NCBI RefSeq assembly: GCF_041261445.1
Contig: NZ_JBGCCU010000017.1
Location: 1-64,000 of the forward strand
From: Catenulispora sp. EB89
GTDB taxonomy: Bacteria > Actinomycetota > Actinomycetes > Streptomycetales > Catenulisporaceae
DNA: 64,000 nt
Direction of reading: 5' to 3'
Under the pieces are notes generated by a model, which was given only the letters and a program-made list of their open reading frames with translations, was not told the DNA's origin and did no database searches. Position 1 is the first letter of the stretch; every line of letters begins with the position of its first letter. The translations under genes were made by a program, and so were the position numbers. Shown here piece after piece: positions 42,957 through 51,891 of the stretch.

Positions 42957-43792
42957 GGCGACGCCGGCAGCGTGCCGGTGTAGACGTTGACCGTCAGGTT
43001 CGGCAACGTCAGCTGCCCGACGATGTCCGCGTCGTACGCCGTGGCGTTCAGCCCGGCCAGGTCCACCTTGGCCCCGGCCGTCGTCCCGGTGGCCGCCGAG
43101 ACACCGAACGCCCCGGTCGTCACCGGCGCCAGTCCCGGGCCGGTCGAGGTCTGCGTCCCCAGCGGGACGCCGTCGACGGTCACCGTGTCAGCACTCTGTC
43201 CCAGCACCGCGTTCGCCAGGTTCGTCGTCCCCAGCGCCTTCAGCCCGGTGGTCTGGAAGAACAGGTCGTTCGCCGCGATCGGGTTCGCCGCGGCCGGCGG
43301 CGTCCCGGTGAACGTCGGCGGCGACGCGGTGATGCTCGGCAGCACCTGGTCGCCGCCCTTGAGCACCAGCTCCACGTTGACCGGCACCGCGGACGTGCCG
43401 AAGTTCTGCGACACGATCGCGCAGAACCCGTTCAGGCTCGCCTTGGCGAAGCCGACGCGCGCCATCGGCGTGCCGGAGGCGGCTCCGGACACGGTCTGGT
43501 TCACCAGCGCGGCGCCGAACCCGCTCGTGTTGTAGACGGCGTTGGAGTACAGCTGGAACTGCGAGTTGCTCACCATCAGGTTGACCGCCAGCGCCCCGCT
43601 CGCCACCTCCGCGCCGAGCCCGCCGATCGCCGTCATCGACGGCACGAACGCACACGCCCCGCGTCCCCACCGGGTCCCGCGCCGCGTTCCATCGTCGGCC
43701 ATCTCCAGCATCCGCCGGTTCCACTCGCGCACCGCGCCGACGACCCGCGCCACGGGCCTCGACCCCGACCCCGCCTTCTGCCGCCAGCTCAT
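42950..43792 (-). CDS. DUF6230-type exported protein (second copy)
   Basis: A 280-residue protein. A 50-residue basic N-terminal extension precedes the family start TRRGTRWGRGACAFVPSMTA and hydrophobic stretch, then GALAVNLMVSNSQFQLYSNA. Internal LNGFCAIVSQNFG and a C-terminal Cys as the last residue (GTLPASPC) mirror the other copies. Long Ala/Thr/Pro segments in the second half suggest an extended surface protein. It overlaps the upstream DUF6114 gene by 4 bp. Confidence 0.75.
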   Translation of the reverse strand: MSWRQKAGSGSRPVARVVGAVREWNRRMLEMADDGTRRGTRWGRGACAFVPSMTAIGGLGAEVASGALAVNLMVSNSQFQLYSNAVYNTSGFGAALVNQTVSGAASGTPMARVGFAKASLNGFCAIVSQNFGTSAVPVNVELVLKGGDQVLPSITASPPTFTGTPPAAANPIAANDLFFQTTGLKALGTTNLANAVLGQSADTVTVDGVPLGTQTSTGPGLAPVTTGAFGVSAATGTTAGAKVDLAGLNATAYDADIVGQLTLPNLTVNVYTGTLPASPC

Positions 43793-44436
43793 ATCCCGGC
43801 TCCCGGCTGGATCCTGCGGAACCACCGACGCTTCTTCTCAGGCTTCTTCGGCATCCAGCCGAACGCCATCGACCCGCCGAGCACCGCGAAGAACATCCCG
43901 ACGAAGAAGCCGCCGAGGTTGCACAGCGGGAACGACACGACACCCAGCACCACCGCGATGACCCCGCCGACGTACCGCTGCGACGGCATCACCAACACCA
44001 GCGCCGCGATCAGCCACAGCGCGACGCCAGCACCCATGCCGTAGATGCCGCCGACGCCGATGTGCGGAAGGTACTTCGGCGGCGATTTGGTCAGGTAGAA
44101 CAGGATCAGGCCGCCGAGCGCGATCCAGACGGCGGCGTAGAACGGCCGGGTGCGCCGGTACGCGCGGAACCAGCGGTAGAAGCCCAGCGCCAGGTTCGGC
44201 AGCAGGAGGCCCGCGACCAGCAGAGCCAGCGCGAGCGCGGCGGCGTACAGGTGGATGATCGCCGGCTGCTTCCCGAACGGGCTGATCGCCACGTAGAAGA
44301 GCAGCCACGCGGTGCCGGCGATCCAGATCGCGGCATAGCGCGGACTGGTGCGCCGGAAGTGGCGGAATCCACGGGCAGGCTCCGCCGGCTCGGGTTCATC
44401 GGTCTCGGGTTCATCGGTCTCGAGTTCATCGGACAT
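43789..44436 (-). CDS. DUF6114-type membrane protein (first copy)
   Basis: A 215-residue protein. An acidic start with repeated ETDEPE units is followed by two hydrophobic helices (about 35-85) and then the DUF6114 core FRAYRRTRPFYAAVWIALGG with four more. A basic tail EKKRRWFRRIQPG faces the cytoplasm. It resembles the smaller copy at 42.5 kb plus an extra N-terminal membrane pair, which itself repeats an F-R-R-T-S-P-R-Y motif. It follows the DUF6230 gene by 70 bp. Confidence 0.78.
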   Translation of the reverse strand: MSDELETDEPETDEPEPAEPARGFRHFRRTSPRYAAIWIAGTAWLLFYVAISPFGKQPAIIHLYAAALALALLVAGLLLPNLALGFYRWFRAYRRTRPFYAAVWIALGGLILFYLTKSPPKYLPHIGVGGIYGMGAGVALWLIAALVLVMPSQRYVGGVIAVVLGVVSFPLCNLGGFFVGMFFAVLGGSMAFGWMPKKPEKKRRWFRRIQPGAGI

Positions 44437-44506
44437 GTCAGGCCTCGCATCACGATGTCGGGGAGGGTGACGGGGCCCGGACTGCCGGACCCCGTCCGCT
44501 GGAACC

Positions 44507-45199
44507 TCAGTTACAGACCGGTCCCGCCGTGCTGCCCGCGGAGTTCCCCGGCTTGTTGATGCCGAGGCCGAAGTTGGTCAGCGTGGTCGTGGTCGTGATC
44601 GCGGCCTGCTGCGGCGTCGCGTTCAGCCCGCTCACGTCCGCGGCCGCCTGGGTCGCGTCCAGCTCGAACTGCCCGGCGCCGTCCTGCACGCCGGCCGCCG
44701 CGTTGTTCGCCGCCGCCTCGCCGAGGTACACGGCGCTGGTGTTGGAGTTCGGCGTCAGCGTCACCGACGGCAGGCTCAGGCTGGTGGTGTTCAGCGCCAG
44801 CCCGGAGAACTTCGCGATGTTCGCGTCGTTGTTGACCGTCGCGTACGTCGTGTTGCCGTCGTTCGGCGTGTAGATGTACAGGTTCACCGGCACGCTCAGC
44901 GTCCCGATCGTGAAGGTGTGCGACGCGTGCACGCACAGCCCCTCGATGTACGCGGTCGGGATGCCGACTTCGCTACTGGCCGCGTTGCCCGAGCCGACAG
45001 TGTCCGGCAGCGCCACGATGCCGCCGGGCGCGGCGATGTGGCCGGAGCTGATGTTCATCGAGTCGGTGGTCAGCGAGATGCTCGAGGCGAGCACGCCCTC
45101 GTACATCGCGAGCGTCATCCCGATCACGGCGGCCATCGCCGGCATGCCGACGATCGCCGAGCGGCGCCATCTGGTGACGCCCTTTGCTTCGGAGCTCAT
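44507..45199 (-). CDS. DUF6230-type exported protein (first copy)
   Basis: A 230-residue protein starting at 45199, with GGGAGGACC upstream. N-terminus GVTRWRRSAIVGMPAMAAVI with one hydrophobic helix and then LASSISLTTDSMNISSGHIA. The beta-rich remainder has IEGLCVHASHTFTIG and a penultimate Cys (GPVCN). As the first structural gene after the signal peptidase it is the best candidate client of that enzyme. The ATG is chosen because it gives the family N-terminus; a further upstream ATG lacks a ribosome site. Confidence 0.78.
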   Translation of the reverse strand: MSSEAKGVTRWRRSAIVGMPAMAAVIGMTLAMYEGVLASSISLTTDSMNISSGHIAAPGGIVALPDTVGSGNAASSEVGIPTAYIEGLCVHASHTFTIGTLSVPVNLYIYTPNDGNTTYATVNNDANIAKFSGLALNTTSLSLPSVTLTPNSNTSAVYLGEAAANNAAAGVQDGAGQFELDATQAAADVSGLNATPQQAAITTTTTLTNFGLGINKPGNSAGSTAGPVCN

Positions 45200-45323
45200 T
45201 GCTTGGTCCTCCCTAGACGTGTGACCCATGAAGAACCACCGCCGGCGTGGTGAGAGGACGATGTCACCGGCGTTTCAGGCCGCCAACGAACAAAAGATCG
45301 ATTTACTCTCCCTTTGCCGAGTG

Positions 45324-45929
45324 TCACATCGGAGCCGTGGTCTCAGTGAGCGTCGGCCGGCCGCCGATCCCCCACGACAGCGAGAGCGGCCAGGTGTGCA
45401 TCGAGACCCGCCCGATCACCTTCGGGACCTCGCCCCACCCGAACTTCCGCGAGTCCGCCGAGCCGTCGGGGTTGTCGCCGAGGTAGAAGAAGTGCCCGGC
45501 CGGCACGGTCTGCACCTGCGCGACCGTCGACCCCGAGCCGTCGGCCTTGCAGCACGTACCGCCGAACGCGTCCTGCCCGGCCCACGCCGGAACCCGCACC
45601 CGATACCAGGGGCCTGATCCGGCTTCCTGAAGCAGCACCTGGTAGGCGTCGTCGGTCGAGGAACGGATCTCGACCTTGTCGCCGGGCACCCCGATGACCC
45701 GCTTGACGATCGTCGTGTTCCGGACCGATTCGTTGAACACCACGACGTCGAACCGGTGCACCTGATCCGCCGACCCCGGCGTGACCAGGAACCGGCTGCC
45801 GTTGCGCAGCGTCGGCTCCATGCTGTGGCCGTCCACGGTCCGGCTCTGCGTGGCCAGCGCCCCGACCGCCGTGACCAGCAGCACCACCAGCACGCCGACC
45901 ACGGCCCCGGCGATTCTCAAGGCACGCAT
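45324..45929 (-). CDS. Signal peptidase I (S26), small actinobacterial type
   Basis: A 201-residue membrane-anchored serine protease with one N-terminal helix (5-27). Catalytic Ser36 in DGHSMEPTLRNG, general-base Lys76 in IVKRVIGVPGDKV, and the domain E block FYLGDNPDGSADSRKFGWG. It cleaves signal peptides at the outer membrane face. GGGAGGGG precedes the ATG. It is shorter than LepB and lies 124 bp upstream of the DUF6230/DUF6114 genes on the same strand, suggesting it is dedicated to those exported proteins. Confidence 0.92.
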   Translation of the reverse strand: MRALRIAGAVVGVLVVLLVTAVGALATQSRTVDGHSMEPTLRNGSRFLVTPGSADQVHRFDVVVFNESVRNTTIVKRVIGVPGDKVEIRSSTDDAYQVLLQEAGSGPWYRVRVPAWAGQDAFGGTCCKADGSGSTVAQVQTVPAGHFFYLGDNPDGSADSRKFGWGEVPKVIGRVSMHTWPLSLSWGIGGRPTLTETTAPM

Positions 45930-46015
45930 GAATCCCCTCCCTACCGACCGGTAATGATTGGCGAGCAGGGTAGAGGCGCGAACGGCAGGAAGAGAAGAGC
46001 CCGGAAGCTCCGGAC

Positions 46016-46612
46016 CTACTCGCGGTCGGGAAGCAGCGCCACGCGCGTGACGATCCGCGCGATCCGCTCGGCGGTCCGCTCCGGGGAGTCGACCGGCTGC
46101 ACGATGTTGCTGACCGTCAGCCGCACCACGCACTCCACGGCCAGCTCCCGCGAGTAGTCGTCGACCTCGGGCCAGGCGTGCGCGGCGTAGGCGCCGAGCA
46201 TCGCGGTCGCGGTGTCCAGCAACGGCTCCGACCGCGTCGTCAGGTGTGCGATCAGCTCGCCGTCGCCGCCGCGCTGGCTGGTGATGACCGCCTTCAGCAG
46301 CTCGTTGTCGGCCGCGGTGCGCAACGTGAACTCGATGCCCGCGGTGACCCCGGCACGCAGGTCCGCGCCGTGTCCGTCGAGCACCTCGCGGATGCCGTCC
46401 AGGAACCGGTCGACCTCGCGCATCACCAGCGCCTGGCCCAGCGCGTCCTTGCTGCCGAACTCGGTGTAGCAGGTCTGCCGGCTCACCCCGGCCCGCTCGG
46501 CGACGTGCGCCATGCGCAGCCCGGCCCAGCCGGCGTCGGCGACCAGGCCGTACGCGGCGTCGAGCACGCGGTCCCGCAGGCTGGTGCGGACCGATTCGGT
46601 GTAGCGAGTCAT
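46016..46612 (-). CDS. TetR-family regulator, probable regulator of alkane genes
   Basis: A 198-residue repressor: RDRVLDAAYGLVADAGWAGL, VAERAGVSRQTCYTEFGSKD helix-turn-helix, and a helical ligand domain. It is divergent from alkB with a 131-bp promoter region between them. TetR genes accompany alkB operons in Rhodococcus and Dietzia (alkU/alkX), where fatty acids or alkanes are effectors; the same role is inferred here. Confidence 0.88.
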   Translation of the reverse strand: MTRYTESVRTSLRDRVLDAAYGLVADAGWAGLRMAHVAERAGVSRQTCYTEFGSKDALGQALVMREVDRFLDGIREVLDGHGADLRAGVTAGIEFTLRTAADNELLKAVITSQRGGDGELIAHLTTRSEPLLDTATAMLGAYAAHAWPEVDDYSRELAVECVVRLTVSNIVQPVDSPERTAERIARIVTRVALLPDRE

Positions 46613-46659
46613 CCCTGGCGATTGTATTCAACCCCGGCCTCCGGGCCGTCGCCGACTGC

Positions 46660-46688
46660 TTGACACTCCCAATGTTTCTGTCTAGTTT
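46660..46688 (+). promoter_or_regulatory. Promoter of the alkB operon with overlapping direct repeat
   Basis: TTGACA (46660-46665) and TAGTTT (46683-46688) are separated by 17 bp, a near-consensus housekeeping promoter placing transcription start about 50 bp before alkB. GTTTCTG occurs twice (46674-46680 and 46685-46691), 11 bp apart and overlapping the -10 box, and GACACT flanks it on both sides. A repressor bound there would block the promoter. Confidence 0.7.
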
Positions 46689-46743
46689 CTGGACACTGCT
46701 CGCACTTTTGTAAGGCACTTCTCGATTCACGAGGGAGCGGACC

Positions 46744-47934
46744 ATGACGGCGATCGCCGTGTCCGGACCCGCCGAGAGCTCCTGGCGGGACGGCAAGAAA
46801 TACCTCTGGCCGCTGGGCCTGCTGGTCCCGATGATCCCGTGGATCGCCTGGGGGCTGGCCGCGGCCACCGGCCTGGGCGTCGCCTGGTTCGCCGGACCGA
46901 TCCTGGTGTTCGGGATCTTCCCGTTCTTCGACTGGGCGATCGGCAAGGACTCCGACAATCCCCCGGACTCGGTGCTGGCGTTCCTGGAGAGCCAGCGCTA
47001 CTACCGCTGGTGCACGTACCTCTACCTGCCGCTCCAGTACGCGGGGCTGGTGACGGCGGCCTGGATCTGGTCCACCGGCCGCCTCGACACCGTCGACGCG
47101 ATCGGGCTGGCGGTCAGCGTCGGCACGGTCGGCGGCATCGGCATCAACACCGCGCACGAGCTCGGCCACAAGAAGGACGACCTGGAGCGCTGGCTGTCGA
47201 AGGTGGCGCTGGCGCAGACCCTGTACGGGCACTTCTACATCGAGCACAACCGCGGCCACCACGTGCGCGTGGCCACTCCCGAGGACCCGGCGAGCTCGCG
47301 GCTCGGCGAGAGCTTCTACCGCTTCTGGCCGCGCTCGGTCGCCGGCAGCTTCCGCTCCGGATGGCATCTGGAGAAGGCCCGGCTGGAGCGCTCGGACCGC
47401 CGGCCGTGGACGCTGCGCAACGACGTGCTCAACGCCTGGGCGATGTCGGTCGCGGTGTTCGCCGCGCTGATCGCGGTGTTCGGCGTGCGGATCGTGCCGT
47501 ACCTGCTGATCCAGGCGGTGTTCGGGTTCTCGCTGCTGGAGGTCGTGAACTACCTGGAGCACTACGGTCTGCTGCGGCAGAAGAACGGCGACCGCTACGA
47601 GCGCTGCGCGCCCCGGCACAGCTGGAACAGCAACAACATCGCCTCGAACGTGCTGCTCTACCACCTGCAGCGGCACAGCGACCACCACGCCAACCCGACC
47701 CGGCGCTACCAGGCGCTGCGGCACTTCGACGACGCGCCGGAGCTGCCCGGCGGCTACGCGACGATGATCGTGCTGGCGTACGTGCCGCCGTTGTGGCGCA
47801 AGGTGATGGACCCGAAGGTCGTGGCGCACTTCGACGGCGACGTACGGCTGGCGAATCTCCAGCCGCGCAAGCGGGAGAAGCTGATCGCGAAGTACGGGGC
47901 GACGGCTGGAGCACGCTCCGGGGCCCGGGCATGA
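46744..47934 (+). CDS. alkB: Alkane 1-monooxygenase
   Basis: A 396-residue integral-membrane diiron hydroxylase that oxidises the terminal methyl group of alkanes. All family histidine boxes are present: HELGHKKDD (from 138), [10 protein letters not shown] (from 167), the [10 protein letters not shown] motif, and [19 protein letters not shown] (from 308). Six hydrophobic helices precede and surround them. GGGAG precedes the ATG. It is first in an overlapping operon with two rubredoxins and a rubredoxin reductase, a complete electron-transfer chain. Compare: about 400 residues is normal for AlkB. Confidence 0.97.
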   Translation: MTAIAVSGPAESSWRDGKKYLWPLGLLVPMIPWIAWGLAAATGLGVAWFAGPILVFGIFPFFDWAIGKDSDNPPDSVLAFLESQRYYRWCTYLYLPLQYAGLVTAAWIWSTGRLDTVDAIGLAVSVGTVGGIGINTAHELGHKKDDLERWLSKVALAQTLYGHFYIEHNRGHHVRVATPEDPASSRLGESFYRFWPRSVAGSFRSGWHLEKARLERSDRRPWTLRNDVLNAWAMSVAVFAALIAVFGVRIVPYLLIQAVFGFSLLEVVNYLEHYGLLRQKNGDRYERCAPRHSWNSNNIASNVLLYHLQRHSDHHANPTRRYQALRHFDDAPELPGGYATMIVLAYVPPLWRKVMDPKVVAHFDGDVRLANLQPRKREKLIAKYGATAGARSGARA

Positions 47935-48101
47935 GCGCGTATCAGTGCCCGGTCTGCGACTACGTCTACGACGAGCGCCGGGGCGACCCGCGCGAGGGCT
48001 TCCCGGCCGGGACCGCCTGGTCCGAGGTGCCGGACGACTGGACCTGCCCGGACTGCGGGGTCCGGGAGAAGATCGATTTCGAGCGGCGGGACGAGGCATG
48101 A
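47931..48101 (+). CDS. rubA1: Rubredoxin, AlkG1-type
   Basis: A 56-residue rubredoxin binding one Fe by CPVC and CPDC ([37 protein letters not shown]). The Arg just after the second CxxCG (GVREK) is the marker of AlkG1-type rubredoxins, which in Pseudomonas/Rhodococcus studies do not replace AlkG2 in electron transfer to AlkB. Start overlaps alkB by 4 bp. Confidence 0.93.
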   Translation: MSAYQCPVCDYVYDERRGDPREGFPAGTAWSEVPDDWTCPDCGVREKIDFERRDEA

Positions 48102-48286
48102 ACCAGGAAGCGTACAAAGTGTGGGAGTGCCAGGTCTGCGGCTTCGTCTACGACGAGGCGGTGGGCTGGCCGGACGAGGACATCCCGCCGGGCACCCGGT
48201 GGGCCGACATCCCGGACGACTGGTCCTGCCCGGACTGCGGTGCGGCCAAGGCGGACTTCGCGATGGTCGAGACGAGCCGTGCCTGA
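48098..48286 (+). CDS. rubA2: Rubredoxin, AlkG2-type
   Basis: A 62-residue rubredoxin with CQVC and CPDC iron ligands ([36 protein letters not shown]). It lacks the extra Arg and is therefore AlkG2-like, the type that carries electrons from the reductase to AlkB. It overlaps its neighbours by 4 bp upstream and 8 bp downstream. Confidence 0.94.
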   Translation: MNQEAYKVWECQVCGFVYDEAVGWPDEDIPPGTRWADIPDDWSCPDCGAAKADFAMVETSRA

Positions 48287-49490
48287 GCGGCCCGGGCAGC
48301 AGCGACCGGCACGCTTCGCCCGTCCCGAGCACACGGTCATCGTGGGCACCGGCGTCGCCGGGGCGACCGCCGCACTGACCTTGCGTACCGAGGGATATCA
48401 GGGCCGGATCACCCTCGTGGGCGCCGAGCCCGAGGCCCCCTATCGGCGTCCGCCGCTGTCGAAGGACGTGCTGCGCGGCACTGTGAAGACCGAACGCATC
48501 CGGCTCAAGCCCGACGCTTTTTGGAGCGACCACGACATCGACCTGCGCACCGGTACCACGGTGACCGCGATCGACACCGACACGGCGACCGTCACGCTGG
48601 CCGACGGCACTGGCCTCGGCTACCGCAACCTCGTCCTGGCCACCGGCAGCAAGCCTCGCGAACTGTCGGAGGCGGCCGGCGTGCCGGGTGTGCACCATCT
48701 CAGGAGCCTGGCATCAGCGAAGGCGCTGGCGGCCGCGTTGGCCGATCACCCCTCGGTGGTGGTGATCGGCGGCGGCCTGGTCGGTCTCGAAATCGCCGCC
48801 TCGGCGCGAAGCCTCGGCTGCTCGGTTTCCGTTCTGGAAGCGGCTGATCGGCCGATGAGCCGCGTCCTCCCGGCCTGGCTCGCGGACCCGCTGGCCGCTC
48901 TGCACTGGGACCGCGGTGTCGAGATCCACACCGGCGTCGCCATCACCGGGATCGAGCGCAACGCGCGCCGTGGCAGCAGCTACGGCGTGACCGCTTCGGA
49001 CGGCCGCGCATGGCATGCGGCGGTCGTCGTCGCGGCGGTGGGCACCGTCCCCGAAACGTCGTTGGCCGAAGCCGCGGGGCTGCTGGTCGCGGACGGTATC
49101 GTCGTGGACGAATACGGCCGCACCTCCGCCTCCGGCGTCTTCGCCGCGGGCGACGCGGCGAACCTCCCTGACACGCTGCACGGCGGCCGGCACCGCGGCG
49201 AGCACTGGAACGAGGCGATGGAGCAGGGCGCGGCGGTGGCCAGGACGATCGCCGGGCAGCTGACGCCCTACCCGCGGCTGCCCTGGTCGTGGTCCGACCA
49301 GCACGGCGTGACCATCCAGGTCTGCGGCCGGCCGGAGCTCGGCACCGAGCACGAGGTGCAGGGCGACCCGGCGGCGTGCGACGCCTCGGTGGTGTTCCGG
49401 CGACGGGACAAGGTGGTCGGGGTCGTGGCGATGAACCGGCCGGCGGAGTTCCGGGCGCTGCGGCAGCTGGCTTTGGCCGCGCAGGAGTAG
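48279..49490 (+). CDS. Rubredoxin reductase (FAD/NADH)
   Basis: A 403-residue flavoprotein from GTG 48279. FAD-binding [36 protein letters not shown]-binding [20 protein letters not shown], and C-terminal FAD site [13 protein letters not shown]. It moves electrons from NADH to rubredoxin for AlkB. The start is chosen because the preceding codons belong to rubA2's frame and the Rossmann motif begins at about residue 18. Ferredoxin reductases are similar, but operon position favours rubredoxin. Confidence 0.93.
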   Translation: MPERPGQQRPARFARPEHTVIVGTGVAGATAALTLRTEGYQGRITLVGAEPEAPYRRPPLSKDVLRGTVKTERIRLKPDAFWSDHDIDLRTGTTVTAIDTDTATVTLADGTGLGYRNLVLATGSKPRELSEAAGVPGVHHLRSLASAKALAAALADHPSVVVIGGGLVGLEIAASARSLGCSVSVLEAADRPMSRVLPAWLADPLAALHWDRGVEIHTGVAITGIERNARRGSSYGVTASDGRAWHAAVVVAAVGTVPETSLAEAAGLLVADGIVVDEYGRTSASGVFAAGDAANLPDTLHGGRHRGEHWNEAMEQGAAVARTIAGQLTPYPRLPWSWSDQHGVTIQVCGRPELGTEHEVQGDPAACDASVVFRRRDKVVGVVAMNRPAEFRALRQLALAAQE

Positions 49491-49612
49491 GGGCTCGGGA
49501 GTCGGTGTCCAGGAGTTGGCGGCACTCACACTTTCCCGCCTCGGTCATAGTCCCGCCACAGTGATCGCCCCGACCCTTGACGCAGCTCGTGAGCGGGGCG
49601 AGAGTAGCGCCC

Positions 49613-50662
49613 ATGGCTGCTGATCATGACCGCCTGGTCGTCGCCGGCACCCGACGGTACGGCCGACTGCCGAGCCGTCCGGCCGTCGTCGACCCGCTCG
49701 CCGAGTACCAGGGCCTGGCCCGGGCCCGCCGCCGACTGCGGCTGAAGGAGTGGGTCGGCTTCACGCTGCTGCACCCTGAGATCTATTCCTCGCTGATCCT
49801 CCAGGACGCGCACTATCTGGCCAGCTCCGAGATCTACGTCTACGACCGGGCCTCGGCGCGCCTGCACCAACACGCGGCGAACGCCCTCGGCGGCTCGCTG
49901 AACCTGCCGCACAACCTGATGGACAACAGCTGCGCGATCGCCCAACGCGGCTACCAGATCGCCTACGACTTCTCCGAGCAGACCGGCCGGCACCACATCA
50001 AGGTCGACATAGCCGCGTCCGCCCAGGCCCCGGCGATCACCGCCGATCTCACGCTGGACGCGACCGCGTCGAGTGCGCCGCTCTCGGTGAGCTCGCTCCT
50101 GCCCGGCGGGCAGATGTACACGCACAAAGCCCTGTACCCGGTGTCGGGCACGCTCTGCGTCGGCGACACGAAAGTCACCTTCTTCCCCGAGCGCGATCTC
50201 GCCGTCCTCGACGAACACCGCTCGCTGCTCCCCTACCGCACGCGCTGGGTCTGGGGCACGTTCGCGCTCCCGACAGAGGACGGACCGGTCGGCGCGAACT
50301 TCGTCAACCGGCCGGAGATCATCGGCCAGCCCGAGGAGTCCTGCCTGTGGGCGCCGGGCTCCTGCGAGCCGCTGTCCAACATCAGCTTCACCAAGCAGGC
50401 CGGCGGCACGAGCGCGCCGTGGCGGATCGCGTCGGCCGACGGGCGGCTGGACGTCGTCTTCACGCCCGAGGGACGCAAGACGGTCAAGCACCACCTCGGT
50501 GTGGTGGCGATCGACTACTTCCAGATGTTCGGCAGCTACACCGGCACCCTACGCACCGGGGGTGGTAGCGCTGGCAAGGACGGCGGTGGCACCGCCGACG
50601 GCACGGTCGTCGAAGTGAAGGACGTGCACGGCGTCTGCGAAAGCATGGACGCACGGATGTGA
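49613..50662 (+). CDS. DUF2804-family protein
   Basis: A 348-residue soluble protein without signal peptide. Beta-rich lipocalin-like pattern with LKEWVGFTLLHPEIYSSLIL, ALGGSLNLPHNLMDNSC, KALYPVSGTLCVGDTK and IDYFQMFGSYTGTLRT, matching DUF2804 proteins, which are distantly lipocalin/hydroxyneurosporene synthase-like. Function unknown; a hydrophobic-ligand role would fit its location next to the alkane operon, but that is speculative. The ATG at 49613 gives the expected N-terminus. Confidence 0.82.
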   Translation: MAADHDRLVVAGTRRYGRLPSRPAVVDPLAEYQGLARARRRLRLKEWVGFTLLHPEIYSSLILQDAHYLASSEIYVYDRASARLHQHAANALGGSLNLPHNLMDNSCAIAQRGYQIAYDFSEQTGRHHIKVDIAASAQAPAITADLTLDATASSAPLSVSSLLPGGQMYTHKALYPVSGTLCVGDTKVTFFPERDLAVLDEHRSLLPYRTRWVWGTFALPTEDGPVGANFVNRPEIIGQPEESCLWAPGSCEPLSNISFTKQAGGTSAPWRIASADGRLDVVFTPEGRKTVKHHLGVVAIDYFQMFGSYTGTLRTGGGSAGKDGGGTADGTVVEVKDVHGVCESMDARM

Positions 50663-50828
50663 GTCGCTATCATGGATCGCGCGTGACCTACGCCGAACCT
50701 CCTGCGGCCGTCCCCAGCACGGCCTGACCACCGGAGGCAAAGGGACCCACCGTCTCAGGTCGCTGTCGAGGTGCCGCCGTTCCGGGCGGATCGCTGGGGG
50801 ATCACCGTTCGGGGCGTGGAAGGCCGAG

Positions 50829-51872
50829 ATGACAGCGAACAAGAGGTTCAAGAAGCGGGTGCGTTCCCGCGCCGCCAAAACCGGCGAGTCCTACACCGCT
50901 GCCCTCCGGCACTTCCGTACAGCTTCAGGAGGAGCTGAGGTGTCGCAACAGCGATCAGAAACAACGGCAGGCAACGGGAAGCGCGTTTCGGTGGCGGTGG
51001 CGCAGACCACCGTCGCGGACGACCCACGGGACGTCGCGGCGCTGCGGGCCGCCGGCGCGCAAGTACGGGACCTGATGCGGGAGGCGGCCGGGGCCGGCGC
51101 GCGGCTCGTGCTCTTCCCCGAGGGCGCGATGTGCGCGCCGAACAAGCGGGTGATGTCGTCGCTCCCGGACGAGGTCGGCCCCTCGGACTGGTCCCGCTTC
51201 GAGTGGGACGTGCAGCGCGAGGAGCTGACGGCGGTCGCGAAGCTGGCCGGCGAGCTGCGGCTGTGGACGGTGCTCGGCGCCGTGCACCGGCTGACGCCGC
51301 CGAACCGGCCGCACAACAGCCTGTACGTGATCTCCGACCGCGGCACGGTCGAGGGCCGCTACGACGAGCGGCTGCTGTCGAAGACCAAGGTGACGCACAT
51401 GTACGCGCCCGGCGCGACGACCGTGACCTTCGACGTGGACGGCGTCCGCTTCGGCTGCCTGCTCGGGATGGAGGTGCACTACCCGGAACTGTTCGCGGCG
51501 TACGAGCAGCAGGGCGTGGACTGCGTCCTGTTCGCGACGACCGGCAGCGGCACCGACGACTGGGAGAAGGCCTTCGCGACCGAAGCCCAGGGCCTCGCGG
51601 CGGCGAACGGCATGTGGGTGGCCTTCGCGGCGGCGGCGTCGCAGGGCCCGATCACCCCCTCGGGCCTGATCGCCCCGGACGGCACCTGGTCGGCACGCTG
51701 CGCCGCCTCCACCGCCGCCGCGGTCGCTGTCGGAGAGATCGACGACGGCGCGACGGCCGTGGAGATCGCGGTGCGGTACGCGCGACCGTGGCGCCGCGAG
51801 GCGCGGAGCGGACTGTACGACGCGCACCGGGTGGTCGCGGATCCGCGCAGCGAGGCGCGGAGCCGCTTCTAA
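50829..51872 (+). CDS. Nitrilase-superfamily protein lacking the catalytic cysteine
   Basis: A 347-residue protein. Residues 1-32 (KKRVRSRAAKTGESYTAALR) are a basic motif often seen in small actinomycete DNA-binding-like proteins. Residues 52-330 are a nitrilase/amidohydrolase fold with Glu98 in LFPEGAM and Lys185/187 in LLSKTKVTHMY. At the nucleophile elbow (normally G-x-x-I-C-Y-D-x-x-F-P-E) it reads GCLLGMEVHYPE, with Gly213 where Cys is required; Cys210 is three residues early. A non-hydrolytic role or altered chemistry is likely. A GTG at 50940 with AGGAGG upstream is an alternative start that removes the basic motif. Confidence 0.85.
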   Translation: MTANKRFKKRVRSRAAKTGESYTAALRHFRTASGGAEVSQQRSETTAGNGKRVSVAVAQTTVADDPRDVAALRAAGAQVRDLMREAAGAGARLVLFPEGAMCAPNKRVMSSLPDEVGPSDWSRFEWDVQREELTAVAKLAGELRLWTVLGAVHRLTPPNRPHNSLYVISDRGTVEGRYDERLLSKTKVTHMYAPGATTVTFDVDGVRFGCLLGMEVHYPELFAAYEQQGVDCVLFATTGSGTDDWEKAFATEAQGLAAANGMWVAFAAAASQGPITPSGLIAPDGTWSARCAASTAAAVAVGEIDDGATAVEIAVRYARPWRREARSGLYDAHRVVADPRSEARSRF

Positions 51873-51891
51873 GACCTAGGGAAGTCAGAAC

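Noticed and set aside
41132-45199. DUF6230 proteins considered as cholesterol esterases.
   Set aside because: No G-x-S-x-G or other hydrolase motif is present; the name is a legacy annotation for the family.
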